From: Scolanthus callimorphus
Lineage: Eukaryota > Cnidaria > Anthozoa > Actiniaria > Edwardsiidae
NCBI GenBank assembly: GCA_033964015.1
Contig: CM066912.1
Location: 18,835,073-18,899,072 of the forward strand
Length of the DNA stretch: 64,000 bases
Direction of reading: 5' to 3'
Under the pieces are notes generated by a model that saw only the letters and a list, made by a program, of their open reading frames with translations, made no database searches and was not told where the DNA came from. Shown here piece by piece: positions 55,341-64,000 of the stretch (its first letter is position 1; each line of letters starts with the position of its first letter). Position numbers and translations under genes: made by a program.

Positions 55341-57345
55341 ATATTGAGTTACTTCGATTCGTGGCCAATGCACAAGACGAAACTACACTCACTTGGGAGC
55401 GGCTGTGAGAACCAACTAGAATCGTACTACGCAAATTTCGGAGCAACAAGCGTATGTAGAAGTCAAAAGAGTTCGACAACAAGAACAAGAAAGCCGAGAG
55501 GCGAGATTCGGTGAGCAGCCAACTATGACAAACGGGTGACAAACATGAAACACTACAGTCGTGGTCTAGCGGACACGAGGCGTTTATAATAGAACAGTGG
55601 CTTTTTGGGGGACTAAAATTACATGGAGGAACCGTAAAAGGTGGGTTTTTATTCACTTTGTAATATTGTTGTCGACTGTCGCCGTCTTTGTTGTTTTAGA
55701 GCGAAGCTAGCCTGGACCACATGAAAGTCATGAACTACCCAAATACTGCTTTGCTAGATTACTTACTTGGTTAATTGAATAAAACTTTGTTTTGATTTCC
55801 ACATAACGGTAGTTAAGTGTTAGTCGATACGGTTTGATAAGTAGGAGAAATAAAAGTGTGAGGGGAGACGAGTCTAAATCTTAAGTTAATGGCGGCCATT
55901 GCAAGTTGTTTAAACTCACTTTGTAATTTGTTTATAGGGAGATGGGAGTTCAGGCAGGATACACTAAAGTTGTTTCTACACACAGGAATAAAGGTAAACG
56001 TCGCTGTTCATTGTGTATATCGAACATTGCATTTTGATAGTTTGAATCCGAGACGATTCGCGAATCGGCAGGATCAGAAAGGAGTAACTTAGGATTTGAT
56101 TTAACTTAGAACAGAACAGAAACCTTTATTTAATTAATAGTCCAAGACCGAACGACCGAGTCGTGTCATGTTTCGGAAAGCGAAGGAATGTCACAAAAAT
56201 GAAAACTAGAAGAGAAAACCAAGACTTCAAGGCAAGCTAGCATTTTGGCACCTGCCAACTTCCTCTCACAACTGCGGGTTATGCGTGTTTTCCTCGCCTA
56301 AAATTCGACATTCTGGATTTCCCCTCCTAGAAAACACGGTAAGGATGGGAAAATTATGTCATTTGTTTCTGTTTTCCTGCTACCACAGGCCTCTCTTCTC
56401 TGCAAGTTGACATGTCTAAGAAATAGAAAACTGAAATTGAGTCTATAACTCAAGAAAACAAAAACTTAATTACAAAACTACGGTAATCCTATTGTTATTT
56501 GCACCCATGTTGGATTGTAGACTGTCAGAGTGGCAATGTACTTATTGATGAACTAATCTCTTTTCTCTGCTAACTTCCTGCTGTTTAGGGACCGGTCAGT
56601 ATTTATCGAGGGGGAGGGGGGCGCTGGTGCAATAAAGGGGTGGGTCACCACTGTATTCACCTTGCTTTTGGCAAAACACTTTATTCTGTTCCATATTAAT
56701 GTTTCTATGCCCAAAAAACAAGGTTTCCCTAATTGAGTTTTATTATTGAACACTTATTTTTGTGCATCATAATAACACTGGTACAGTACATCTGTAACAT
56801 ACAACTAGTACCCAGGTAATATAAACACTAAACTGTAATCCTAAATAGCTGTGGACCCGGGGGCAGTGCGGGCTGAGCTTTTTCAAACTATATATTTTTT
56901 GTATTTACACATAAAAAGAAAAGGAACAGATAGAACCTTTTTGTTTGTTGTTTTTGTTTCTGTTGTGACATTAGGCTCAGTAGGGGTTAAGATTACATTG
57001 TGACATATTTTCATCAAAATATATGTGAGGTGAAAACATGGAAAATAGAAATTACATGCACACTTCATTTTTTGCCTGTTCGGCACCCCCACTTTTTAGG
57101 GTGCTCTTCCGCCCCTGTGTTATCCCAACTGTTTGGGAGGTAGTATGACCCTGAAGGAAGATAATACCAGACTGGACTATTTAAGATACCCAAGGAGTTT
57201 ATATCTGACCTAAATGAAAACTCAGGTTGGATCGAAGCTTAAATCTGAGATCCAAGTGGGAATGTGTGAATTTCCCAACTGGGATCAAAAAATTTCATTT
57301 TGGCATAGGTAGCATTTTAATTTAGTGAATGCAGAAACAACAACA
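55341..57345. other. No gene recognised
   Basis: Short open frames on both strands, no domain. It could hold non-coding exons downstream of the GC-rich region, but no splice chain was convincing. Confidence 0.35.
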
Positions 57346-57960
57346 TTGTATTTGCATCCATTCAGGACTTTAACTCCCTCATACAGCCATATTTTCATTA
57401 CTGTAGTGCTGTATGGGGGACATGTGGCAAAGGAATGGCAAACACCCTCCAGATACTCCAAAACAGGGCAGCCAGGGTTTTGACCTTCTCAAATTATGAT
57501 AAACGGTCAGGGATTTACTGGATGAGCTAGAGTGGGACAATCTTGAGACCAGGAGGGACAAACAGCTAGCATTGATGATGTACAAAACCCAAAATGGAGG
57601 AATCCCAGATTACCTCTCAAATATTTTCTTGTATTCCTATCAAACTCATAAGTATAATTTTAAGTAGAGTTTTTCAGCTCCTGCTTAAAAATCAAGCCCT
57701 AGAACATCTTAAAGAAAACAATTTTGAGCTATCAGAATTGTCAATATGTTAAATATAACTTTTTAATAATTTATGTATTTTATATTATTCATTATCTTTG
57801 TATCTACCATTATCCCTATATTTTATTGTATATATATTTTAAATTGTACATAATATGTGAGTTAGATTATATTAATAGTTAGATACCGTGTAATGCGCTT
57901 TTGATCATTATTATGTTAAAAGTGCACTATAAATAAATAAATTATTATTTATTATTATAT
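57346..57960 (+). pseudogene. 3' end of a CR1/L2-like LINE
   Basis: NSLIQPYFHYCSAVWG, LQILQNRAARVLTFSNYD and then, in another frame, EWDNLETRRDKQLALMMYK are the C-terminal hallmark of CR1/L2-type reverse transcriptases. One frameshift lies near 57512. The element ends in an AT-rich 3' UTR with GTGCACTATAAATAAATAAA and an ATT-type microsatellite (57940-57958). Confidence 0.8.
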
Positions 57961-58171
57961 AACTCAATATATACTGAGCATAAATTACTGCCAAGATTTT
58001 TGTGATTGCATCTAGAATTTAGGTTCTGGTCATGTAAATGGAAATATTTTTTGGCAAAAAGATGTCAAACAAATAACCTTTGGAAAAATGTACAACAACC
58101 AATCATCAAGTACTGTTTTACCCTTGAAATGACAGATTGAAATGCTTCAAATCTTTTTTCAATGTGTGCTT

Positions 58172-58310
58172 CCAGAAAATACCCCCCCCCCCCCCCCCCC
58201 CCCCCTCCACACACACCAGAGCAGGTGTTGAAAAAGTGATCTCCCTACCCATCTCATATTTCCAAAGGAAAATACAGTACTTGTATGGAAGAAATCAGGT
58301 AATTGACCGG
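58172..58310 (-). mobile_element. MITE family 4, copy 1 (with long C-run)
   Basis: AAAATACAGTACTTGTATGG with AAATCAGGTAATTGACC is the reverse complement of the interior of the element at 59581. The left end CTTCCAGAAAATACCCC resembles that element's right end. A run of more than 20 C at about 58181-58204 probably expanded later. Confidence 0.5.
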
Positions 58311-59580
58311 CCCCCACCCTGTCCCTTCGGTGGTGATGCAATTTGCATCCTTTACCATGTCAAGCATCCCGGTTCTTCTTCTCCATGGACACCTCTTGGC
58401 CTCCACTCTTTAACATTCCTTAATATTATATCTGATGTGCCAAATACAGTAAACTGGTTTTGATAAATCCGTGAAATAGCATACTTAGCACTAATGCACT
58501 CTAATTTCTTTGTTCTCTAATGTGCTGTCTTGACTACTACACTTTGAATATTATATGTCTTCACGGGTCTAGGAAAACCACTCTGGAAACTGAACAAGAT
58601 GGAATTAGTCAATCATAGACAAAACAATTAGAAATCATTTCATTCATTCTTGATTTCATGAATTCATCACTAAAATGTACATGTATAGTATCCAATTAGC
58701 CATGCATGGTATTATTTAAGACTGGAAAATAGAAGATTTGTCTTTAAGCTTCATCAGACTTATTGCTTTTCTCTTTCAATTTCAGCGACAAAGCAGCAGC
58801 CAGAAATGGCTCTTGGACAGGCCAAAATTATATATAAATAGTATTACATGGACTGCAGAACAGACTTTGAAGTTCATAAGAGACTATGTATGGCAATGAG
58901 AGATAAGAGGGAAAACTTTACAGAAAACAGTGGAAGGGCAAGGGCTACCCGGCCCTCCTCCCCCCTGCCATCCATGAATTAGAATACAATATGTAATGGC
59001 ATCGCCTTGTCTCCTCTTTCTTTTCCAAGTTTACATTGATTACACTTTTTTAATACTTTGTTGTAATAACGGCACATGCATCCCATGGTGTACTGTCACA
59101 ATAATGACTATCTATGTCTATGTCTATGTCTTATGATTTCTAAATACTTGTCAAGAATCAGTTTAATGCATTTGCAGTGCTTTTATTATTTAAGAGGATG
59201 TAAATGCATCAACCAACTTTGTCTACAATTAGCCTATGCCAGCTAGTGAGAATGCAATGCTGCTGCAATTCAATTATAGCTGAGGTACTAAGATGATATT
59301 ATACATAAAAATTAGTATAGCCTGCTCATGACTCTGTCTTGTGTTTTTGAAAAGAAAATGTATCCATGATTGTTATATCATCTGGTTTGTGAACATTAAA
59401 ACAATAGATTACTTGCTTTAGATTTCCATGAACTGAAGACTCCTCATTTGTACCATATAAATCTCCAGCTTGTTAAAATCTTTTCTTACATAATTGTGTT
59501 AACCAAATTAACCATACATCATACATGGTGGGTTTTGAACATCGGGTAGGTAGTTTTTTTCTTTGGGAATTTCAGCAAAG
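58311..59580. other. No gene recognised
   Basis: An acceptor-like TTTCAATTTCAG at 58785 precedes a short open stretch, but no partner was found. Confidence 0.35.
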
Positions 59581-59723
59581 TGTGGTTCCACAATATATCC
59601 ATACCCCTCCCCCATGGAAATTCTGGAGGGATTGGGATCAATTTACCTGATCTTTTCCATACAAGTACTGTATTTTTACCAACCTTTCGAGAGGGAGGGG
59701 TATGGATATTTTCTGGGACCACA
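59581..59723 (+). mobile_element. MITE family 4, copy 2
   Basis: TGTGGTTCCACAATATATCC and GGATATTTTCTGGGACCACA are inverted ends, each followed inward by ATACCCCTCCC or its inverse. Confidence 0.75.
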
Positions 59724-60282
59724 CAATTAAAAAAAAAATGCCCTCTCATGCGTCTTTTAGGGTAACATCCATGTAATGTGCATGGGATCGACTAGAAAGG
59801 TACAACTCTTCACTCACCTTTGTGTAATGTTATGTTCCAAGCCCTCCGAGAACAATTCCGTAACTCATAAAGTGGTAGCTCTTAAAAGGACAATTAATGT
59901 AATGGAAATGGTCCCTCCCCTGAAAAGCTCACGAATTGGGATGGCCCTTCCCTTACCATTCCTTCCCTTACCATTGGAATTTCCAATACATACAAAAGCA
60001 GGATAAATACAAATACCAAAATTGACAACCAACTTTTCTGAATTTCTGTGCTCATTCCATGGTGGGTATTTTCTTGAATCTTTTATGAATATTGACAAAT
60101 AAAAGCTTTTCTCTTTATGGTATGTTTGTGCTTTGTTAGAATCATTCCATTGGGTAGGTTATAGTCTTCCACACAGCCAGTCCACAGTGACAAACAATGT
60201 ACCCATGACAACCATGTTTTATTCTCACGGAAACATGTAACCGGGAGCTCCGCTTTTAGCCAGTGGCTAAATCTATATATTA

Positions 60283-61058
60283 CTATGGCAACGTTTCATT
60301 AAATGTTCCTCATCTTCACGAACGTCAAAAAGCAAACTTAGCATCAAGCCCCTTAATTTGGTTGCCATGGCAACAAGTACTGTCAACACTTTGACAATGG
60401 TACAGACAAGGCAATTGTCACGTTTGATTGTCTCATCTCCTTTTCCTTCACGAGGCTATAGTTGCAAAAAAATGGTTTTGACCCGCGTATAAGCCCCTTA
60501 AGACCCCAAAATAGCCATAAAAGTGATTGACAGCCAGTTGCACGTACATGAAGTGCCCAAAGATATTTTTGTATTCCAATGTATATTGGTCCATTGCCTT
60601 CACGTCCCCATAGAAACCAGAGATAATCATTGTTGGAACAAAGCGTAAGAGCAAATTGAAAATCGCTAAAATTTACTTTTACAAAATAGCCCTTCTGTAC
60701 CCCTTTCTTGTCCTCGCTGTAAATACTTTATGTTTAATTGATTTCAAATGGTTATATCAAATTTTGAAAGTCGAAGAGTATCTCTTTCGATAAATGGCAA
60801 ACAAAATATTCTACATTGTAACGCGTTTCGATAAGAGCTGCCTCAAATCGACTAAAATTGCACAATATCACAGGGCCCAAACTGTACCATTTGGGGGTCA
60901 AAATGTACCCCCCTTAAATCCGTACATAGAAATTGTTATGACTCAAACAAATAGTGGTGTCGTGATCTACCCATGGACCACTATCACCTGACCGAGTTTC
61001 ATCCAAATCGGAGATTTCGATTTTCCGACCACCAGTCGATCCACTCTGACAATCGCTC
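60283..61058 (-). repeat. Terminal repeat copy D (outer end)
   Basis: Reverse copy of 46210-46985, ending CTCTGACAATCGCTC followed by TTAA at 61059-61062. It is the right boundary of the composite. Confidence 0.8.
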
Positions 61059-61062
61059 TTAA

Positions 61063-63053
61063 GTTGTATCTAATCTGTTTGATCAGCAAACACTTGTTGC
61101 TATCAAAAGGATATTAGTAGGTTGTTGGAATGCGTTACGTTTTTCCTGTCACATACAGAGGTTTCTATTTTGGGTCACATCCATTGATCTTATAAATATA
61201 GTAGGTATTTTTCAGCAGAACAACAACAACAGAACACACAGAAACAACTGAGTTACACGGAAAGTGAGCAGCATCAAGCAGAGCTCAGGGCTCTTGCCCC
61301 TGCAGCATGGCCCAGCCTACTGTTTCAGTATGTATGTATGATTCCCGTGCCCGTGGTCTGAATATTTTTGTTTAGCTTTTTCTTATCGGATTAGATTTGT
61401 TTTAGTCAAGTTCTGTACATTTTTTGAATTCGTTTCATTCTAATTTTTCCTTAGCTTTGTTCATTCGCTTGAAATCTATTTTGTATAGTTAGGTTTTTAA
61501 TAAATTCTATTTCTCCTGTACCCGAGTCACTTCCTTACATCCCTAACGATCGCTCACTGCCTTCGGTTATTTTCTATTTAGTCTTTTCGGCGTTACCGCT
61601 CGCGCCGTCCGACCGGGTTGAATGTTTAGCGCATTTTCCGCCCGTTACACATGTAAGGAGAGGGTGGTAACACACGAACAAGTTTGTTTTAATCTTATGA
61701 TCATTGAAGTTGAGTGATTTCCTTCCTTGGATTATCCTGCTCCAACACTATAGAACACTTTTTTATTGGATTCACCAGTGAATCTTTAACTTGGAAATAA
61801 ATGTATAAATATAAAGGTATGTTTCTCGGTGGAGTTCCCACAAACAGTTCAGAAATTAGTCCTCTTGTTACAAATAAACATTTGGCTGCTCTGTTAAACA
61901 AAGTACTCATTATCATGGAATTTTCCATTGCAGTAGCTTGGTTTCTTGTTTTGGTTCAATATTCTAGCTGTGCAGCTATTTTCTTGATTCAGTTTGGAAT
62001 CCAGTTAAAATATTAATAAAAGCACTTTTCCATGCATTTTCAATCATTCTTGTTCTTGAGATATATAATTATTCCCATAATAACAGGCACTTGATGTCTA
62101 TGCTTGGTATCTTTGACACTCTGTAAAAGCTTCCATATCATCTGTTGATCATTGTCTTGATTAATAACTTGGTCCTTTGCTCAATAATTTCACAACTCCT
62201 TGTACATATCCATTTTTTAAACGATTGGATAGCAATTGGTGATATTTAATTTTTGGTTCCTGTGACTGTTTTTTTTTCTGAGATGATAATAAACAGACTT
62301 GTCACACCCTTAATAGAAGGCAAGGCTCCTTTGTAGATACATGTTCAATCTTGATTATACCATTATGAAATCAGAGGATGGCAACTTGTGACCACTGGCT
62401 GACCACTGAAGAGAATGTTGAGCTGTTTGCTTAGAGAGGTTATTCATTATGTCACTAGCAAGGCTGGATCTACAAAAAGGAAATAAAAACATTTAATAAT
62501 GAGGACCTACTTTAATACTAAACTATTACAGTACATGCCATACTAAACCACAGTCTGCTGGTCTTAAAGTTGTGCTCAATACACCCCTGTTAGGACAGCA
62601 ATACTTCTTTGCGAAATTTCTTTACACAAAAACTGAAGAAAGACTTGGTTGCATTATTTTTTCTCTTGAAATCTAGATGGCCCTTTTGTTTTGTATGATA
62701 AACAGTCAACAAAACTACCGTGGTTCCACTGGTAGTGTCAGCCAGCAATGCTGTGTAAAGATCAATTTGTACTTCAGTATATTATGACTGGTATGCCCCC
62801 ATGTCGGGTTTAATTATCATTGTGCGAAGTTAGGCTACCCACAATAGATGTGGACAAAACCAAACCGAAACGTGTTGTGTTCGTAACTCAATCGTCGTAT
62901 TAGTCGCTGTGAAAATGATCTCATACCAATGAATATTATGCTTTCAAAGCTGTGATAGCTTTCAAGAATAGAACTTGAGTGATTCACAACGTTATACTTA
63001 CCGATAAAATTCTCTGAAAGAGCACGATTCGTCGAATTCGACGAGAAACGAAC
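61063..63053. other. No gene recognised; possible LTR-like end near 61380-61649
   Basis: TTTTTAATAAATTC near 61495 and a GC-rich stretch ending CGCCCGTTACA near 61649 look like an LTR 3' half, but no start or second copy was found. Confidence 0.3.
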
Positions 63054-63215
63054 ATGGATGGTTCTTTACCAAACTGCGTAGCCGACAGTGGAAGTAATCA
63101 AATCGGGTACCCTGTGGCATGTTGCCGCCAGTCAGCCCGCCGAAAAATCTTTCCCCTCACGTTCTATAATCGTACTGCGCATGCGCAAGAATCAAAGAGT
63201 GATACTGGCGAGCTC
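63054..63215 (+). CDS. Possible first exon of an unknown gene
   Basis: An ATG in good context (GAACATGG) opens 54 codons that end at the strong donor GTGAGT (63216), phase 0. The donor block GAGCTCGTGAGTATGGTA is duplicated 24 nt on. Reading through the donor gives a stop after five more codons. The GC-rich exon contains TGCGCATGCGCA, a palindrome like the NRF-1 site, as often seen near CpG promoters. No partner exon was identified before the window ends, and no family is recognised. It may also be part of a repeat, since GGGTACCCTGTGG inside it recurs elsewhere in the window. Confidence 0.2.
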
Positions 63216-63277
63216 GTGAGTATGGTACATTGAGCTCGTGAGTATGGTAAATTTGCAAACTGTGGTACAAAATTAGA

Positions 63278-63420
63278 GGAATAATAATAATAATAATAAT
63301 AAAAATAGAATTTCTATAGCGCTTAATTATAAAAAAATTATTCTAAAGCGCTTTACAATATATATAAATAAAAATAGACAAAAATAAATAATTATAATCA
63401 TAATGATCTTACCTAGGATT
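63278..63420 (-). repeat. LINE/SINE 3' tail
   Basis: On the minus strand AAAGCGCTTT and AAGCGCTATAGAAATTC are followed by an (ATT)n microsatellite (63278-63302 on the plus strand), a common cnidarian LINE 3' end. Confidence 0.55.
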
Positions 63421-63636
63421 GAATGATTTAAAAATTACAACAATACTTTATTCATATATATTTATAGGGTGATCTTAAAAATCGTAAAATTAAAATAGCG
63501 AATATTATAGTCAATATTATAGTCAGTGTTAGCTTCGTTCTTTGTGTTACTTGGAGTCCTTTGTCTCGGGTCCATTGTCTCTATTGAATTACGTATACTG
63601 TGCTCCGGTCAGCTCCGGTACCTACAGAACGAGCCA

Positions 63637-63677
63637 TATTTTCTAATTATGTTTATATTTTAAACATAATTAGAAAA
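63637..63677. repeat. Near-perfect hairpin, arms 18 bp
   Basis: TTTTCTAATTATGTTTA is mirrored by TAAACATAATTAGAAAA around a short AT loop. Confidence 0.8.
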
Positions 63678-63799
63678 TAACACCTATTTTATATAGTGAA
63701 TGTGCGCATTCTGATTGGTTAAAAGGCGTGCTTGTTAAGAGACCTTAGAAACACGATTGTCACGCAACGCTGTCGCGCGTGTGTATGTTATTTTCTAAA

Positions 63800-63961
63800 A
63801 GCAATAAAAGTACTTTCCGCTTGCTCTCTGGTTTCTTACAAACACTCGGGGAATGTTGGTCGAATTGATAAAATTCGAAAGACACTTTTTATCAGTTCTC
63901 CCAACATCCCCCTCGTGTTTGTAAGAAACCAGAGAGCACGCGAAAAGTACTTTTATTGCTT
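63800..63961. mobile_element. Foldback element, arms about 60 bp
   Basis: AGCAATAAAAGTACTTTCCG at the left and CGAAAAGTACTTTTATTGCT at the right; GTTTCTTACAAACAC and its inverse lie inside. The loop contains a further short hairpin (GAATTGATAAAATTC). Confidence 0.85.
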
Positions 63962-64000
63962 AAGGTGATTCCCTTGAATTGCACCGCGCATCTCTTATGC

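Larger units (their letters stand above)
54902..60282. mobile_element. 5.4-kb insertion in terminal repeat copy D
   Basis: In copy A the sequence corresponding to CATCGTTTTT-GCTATGGC is continuous; here it is split by about 5.4 kb. The insert begins AGCGGAGCTCC (54902-54912) and has the inverse GGAGCTCCGCT at 60244-60254, 28 nt before the arm resumes. Near its left end GCGGCCGAAGGCCGC is a palindrome. It carries a GC-rich TGACGTCA cluster, a LINE 3' end and MITEs. Whether this is one transposon or a mosaic is open. Confidence 0.6.
46210..61058. mobile_element. TTAA-bounded composite: two TIR elements head to head forming a giant palindrome
   Basis: The outer ends GAGCGATTGTCAGAG (46210) and CTCTGACAATCGCTC (61058) are inverted repeats, each flanked by TTAA (46206-46209 and 61059-61062). 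Copies of an about 1-kb terminal sequence lie at 46210-47200 (forward), 50760-51770 (reverse), 51771-52606 (forward) and 60283-61058 (reverse). The unit 46210-51770 looks like one element with 1-kb TIRs; 51771-61058 is a second, inverted one. The sequences between the TIRs are also mirror images (47201-50759 against 52608-54825). The two arms are separated by a non-matching spacer of about 180 nt (51591-51770). No transposase, polymerase or capsid gene is recognisable, so the unit is non-autonomous. TTAA target sites suggest a piggyBac-like mobiliser. Confidence 0.8.

Noticed and set aside
61320..61649. Possible solo LTR
   Set aside because: Only a polyadenylation-like motif and a CA-type end were seen; no TG start, no second copy and no target duplication.

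Overview
This is a eukaryotic, intron-bearing, AT-rich genomic window with no prokaryotic gene organisation. The mix of transposable elements (an endonuclease-fused Helitron, BEL/Pao, a Penelope-like element with GIY-YIG endonuclease, a hammerhead ribozyme, a tRNA-derived SINE, non-LTR fragments and very many foldback/TIR elements) suggests an invertebrate metazoan. An anthozoan cnidarian such as a reef coral fits best, but that is inference from style and not from a diagnostic gene.

Layout. 1-3081: 3' part of a Helitron (Pif1-type helicase fused to an EEP endonuclease), broken by one frameshift. 3.9-4.95 kb: degenerate tandem repeats. 5.4-7.5 kb: a Penelope-like fragment (minus strand) inserted in a decayed BEL/Pao integrase with a short 3' LTR-like end. 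10.1-10.5 kb: a SINE (minus). 12.70-13.23 kb: a candidate two-exon gene of unknown function. 13.5 kb: a complete type I hammerhead ribozyme fold. 16.8-20.2 kb: a non-autonomous LTR retrotransposon, sense on the minus strand, whose two 767-bp LTRs look identical.

21.2-36.2 kb: the best host gene of the window. It has a TATA box, a signal-peptide exon and at least four further small exons, all joined in phase 1, and encodes a small secreted precursor with dibasic sites ahead of a cysteine-containing C-terminal part. Its introns of about 12.7 and 1.7 kb hold MITEs, a decayed LINE and a hAT-like element. 37.4-41.5 kb is a nest of inverted repeats inside inverted repeats.

46.2-61.1 kb is one TTAA-bounded structure of about 14.85 kb: two copies of an element with about 1-kb terminal inverted repeats, joined head to head to make a very large palindrome. 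The arms were later hit by a LINE (left arm), a TTAA-specific MITE (right arm) and a 5.4-kb insertion (right arm). Because each arm preserves the other's empty site, the insertion history can be read directly. No transposase is recognisable inside it.

61.1-64 kb is mostly unassigned sequence, with a LINE 3' tail, two hairpins and a possible first exon. Most of the other long open frames lie inside repeats and are not genes.
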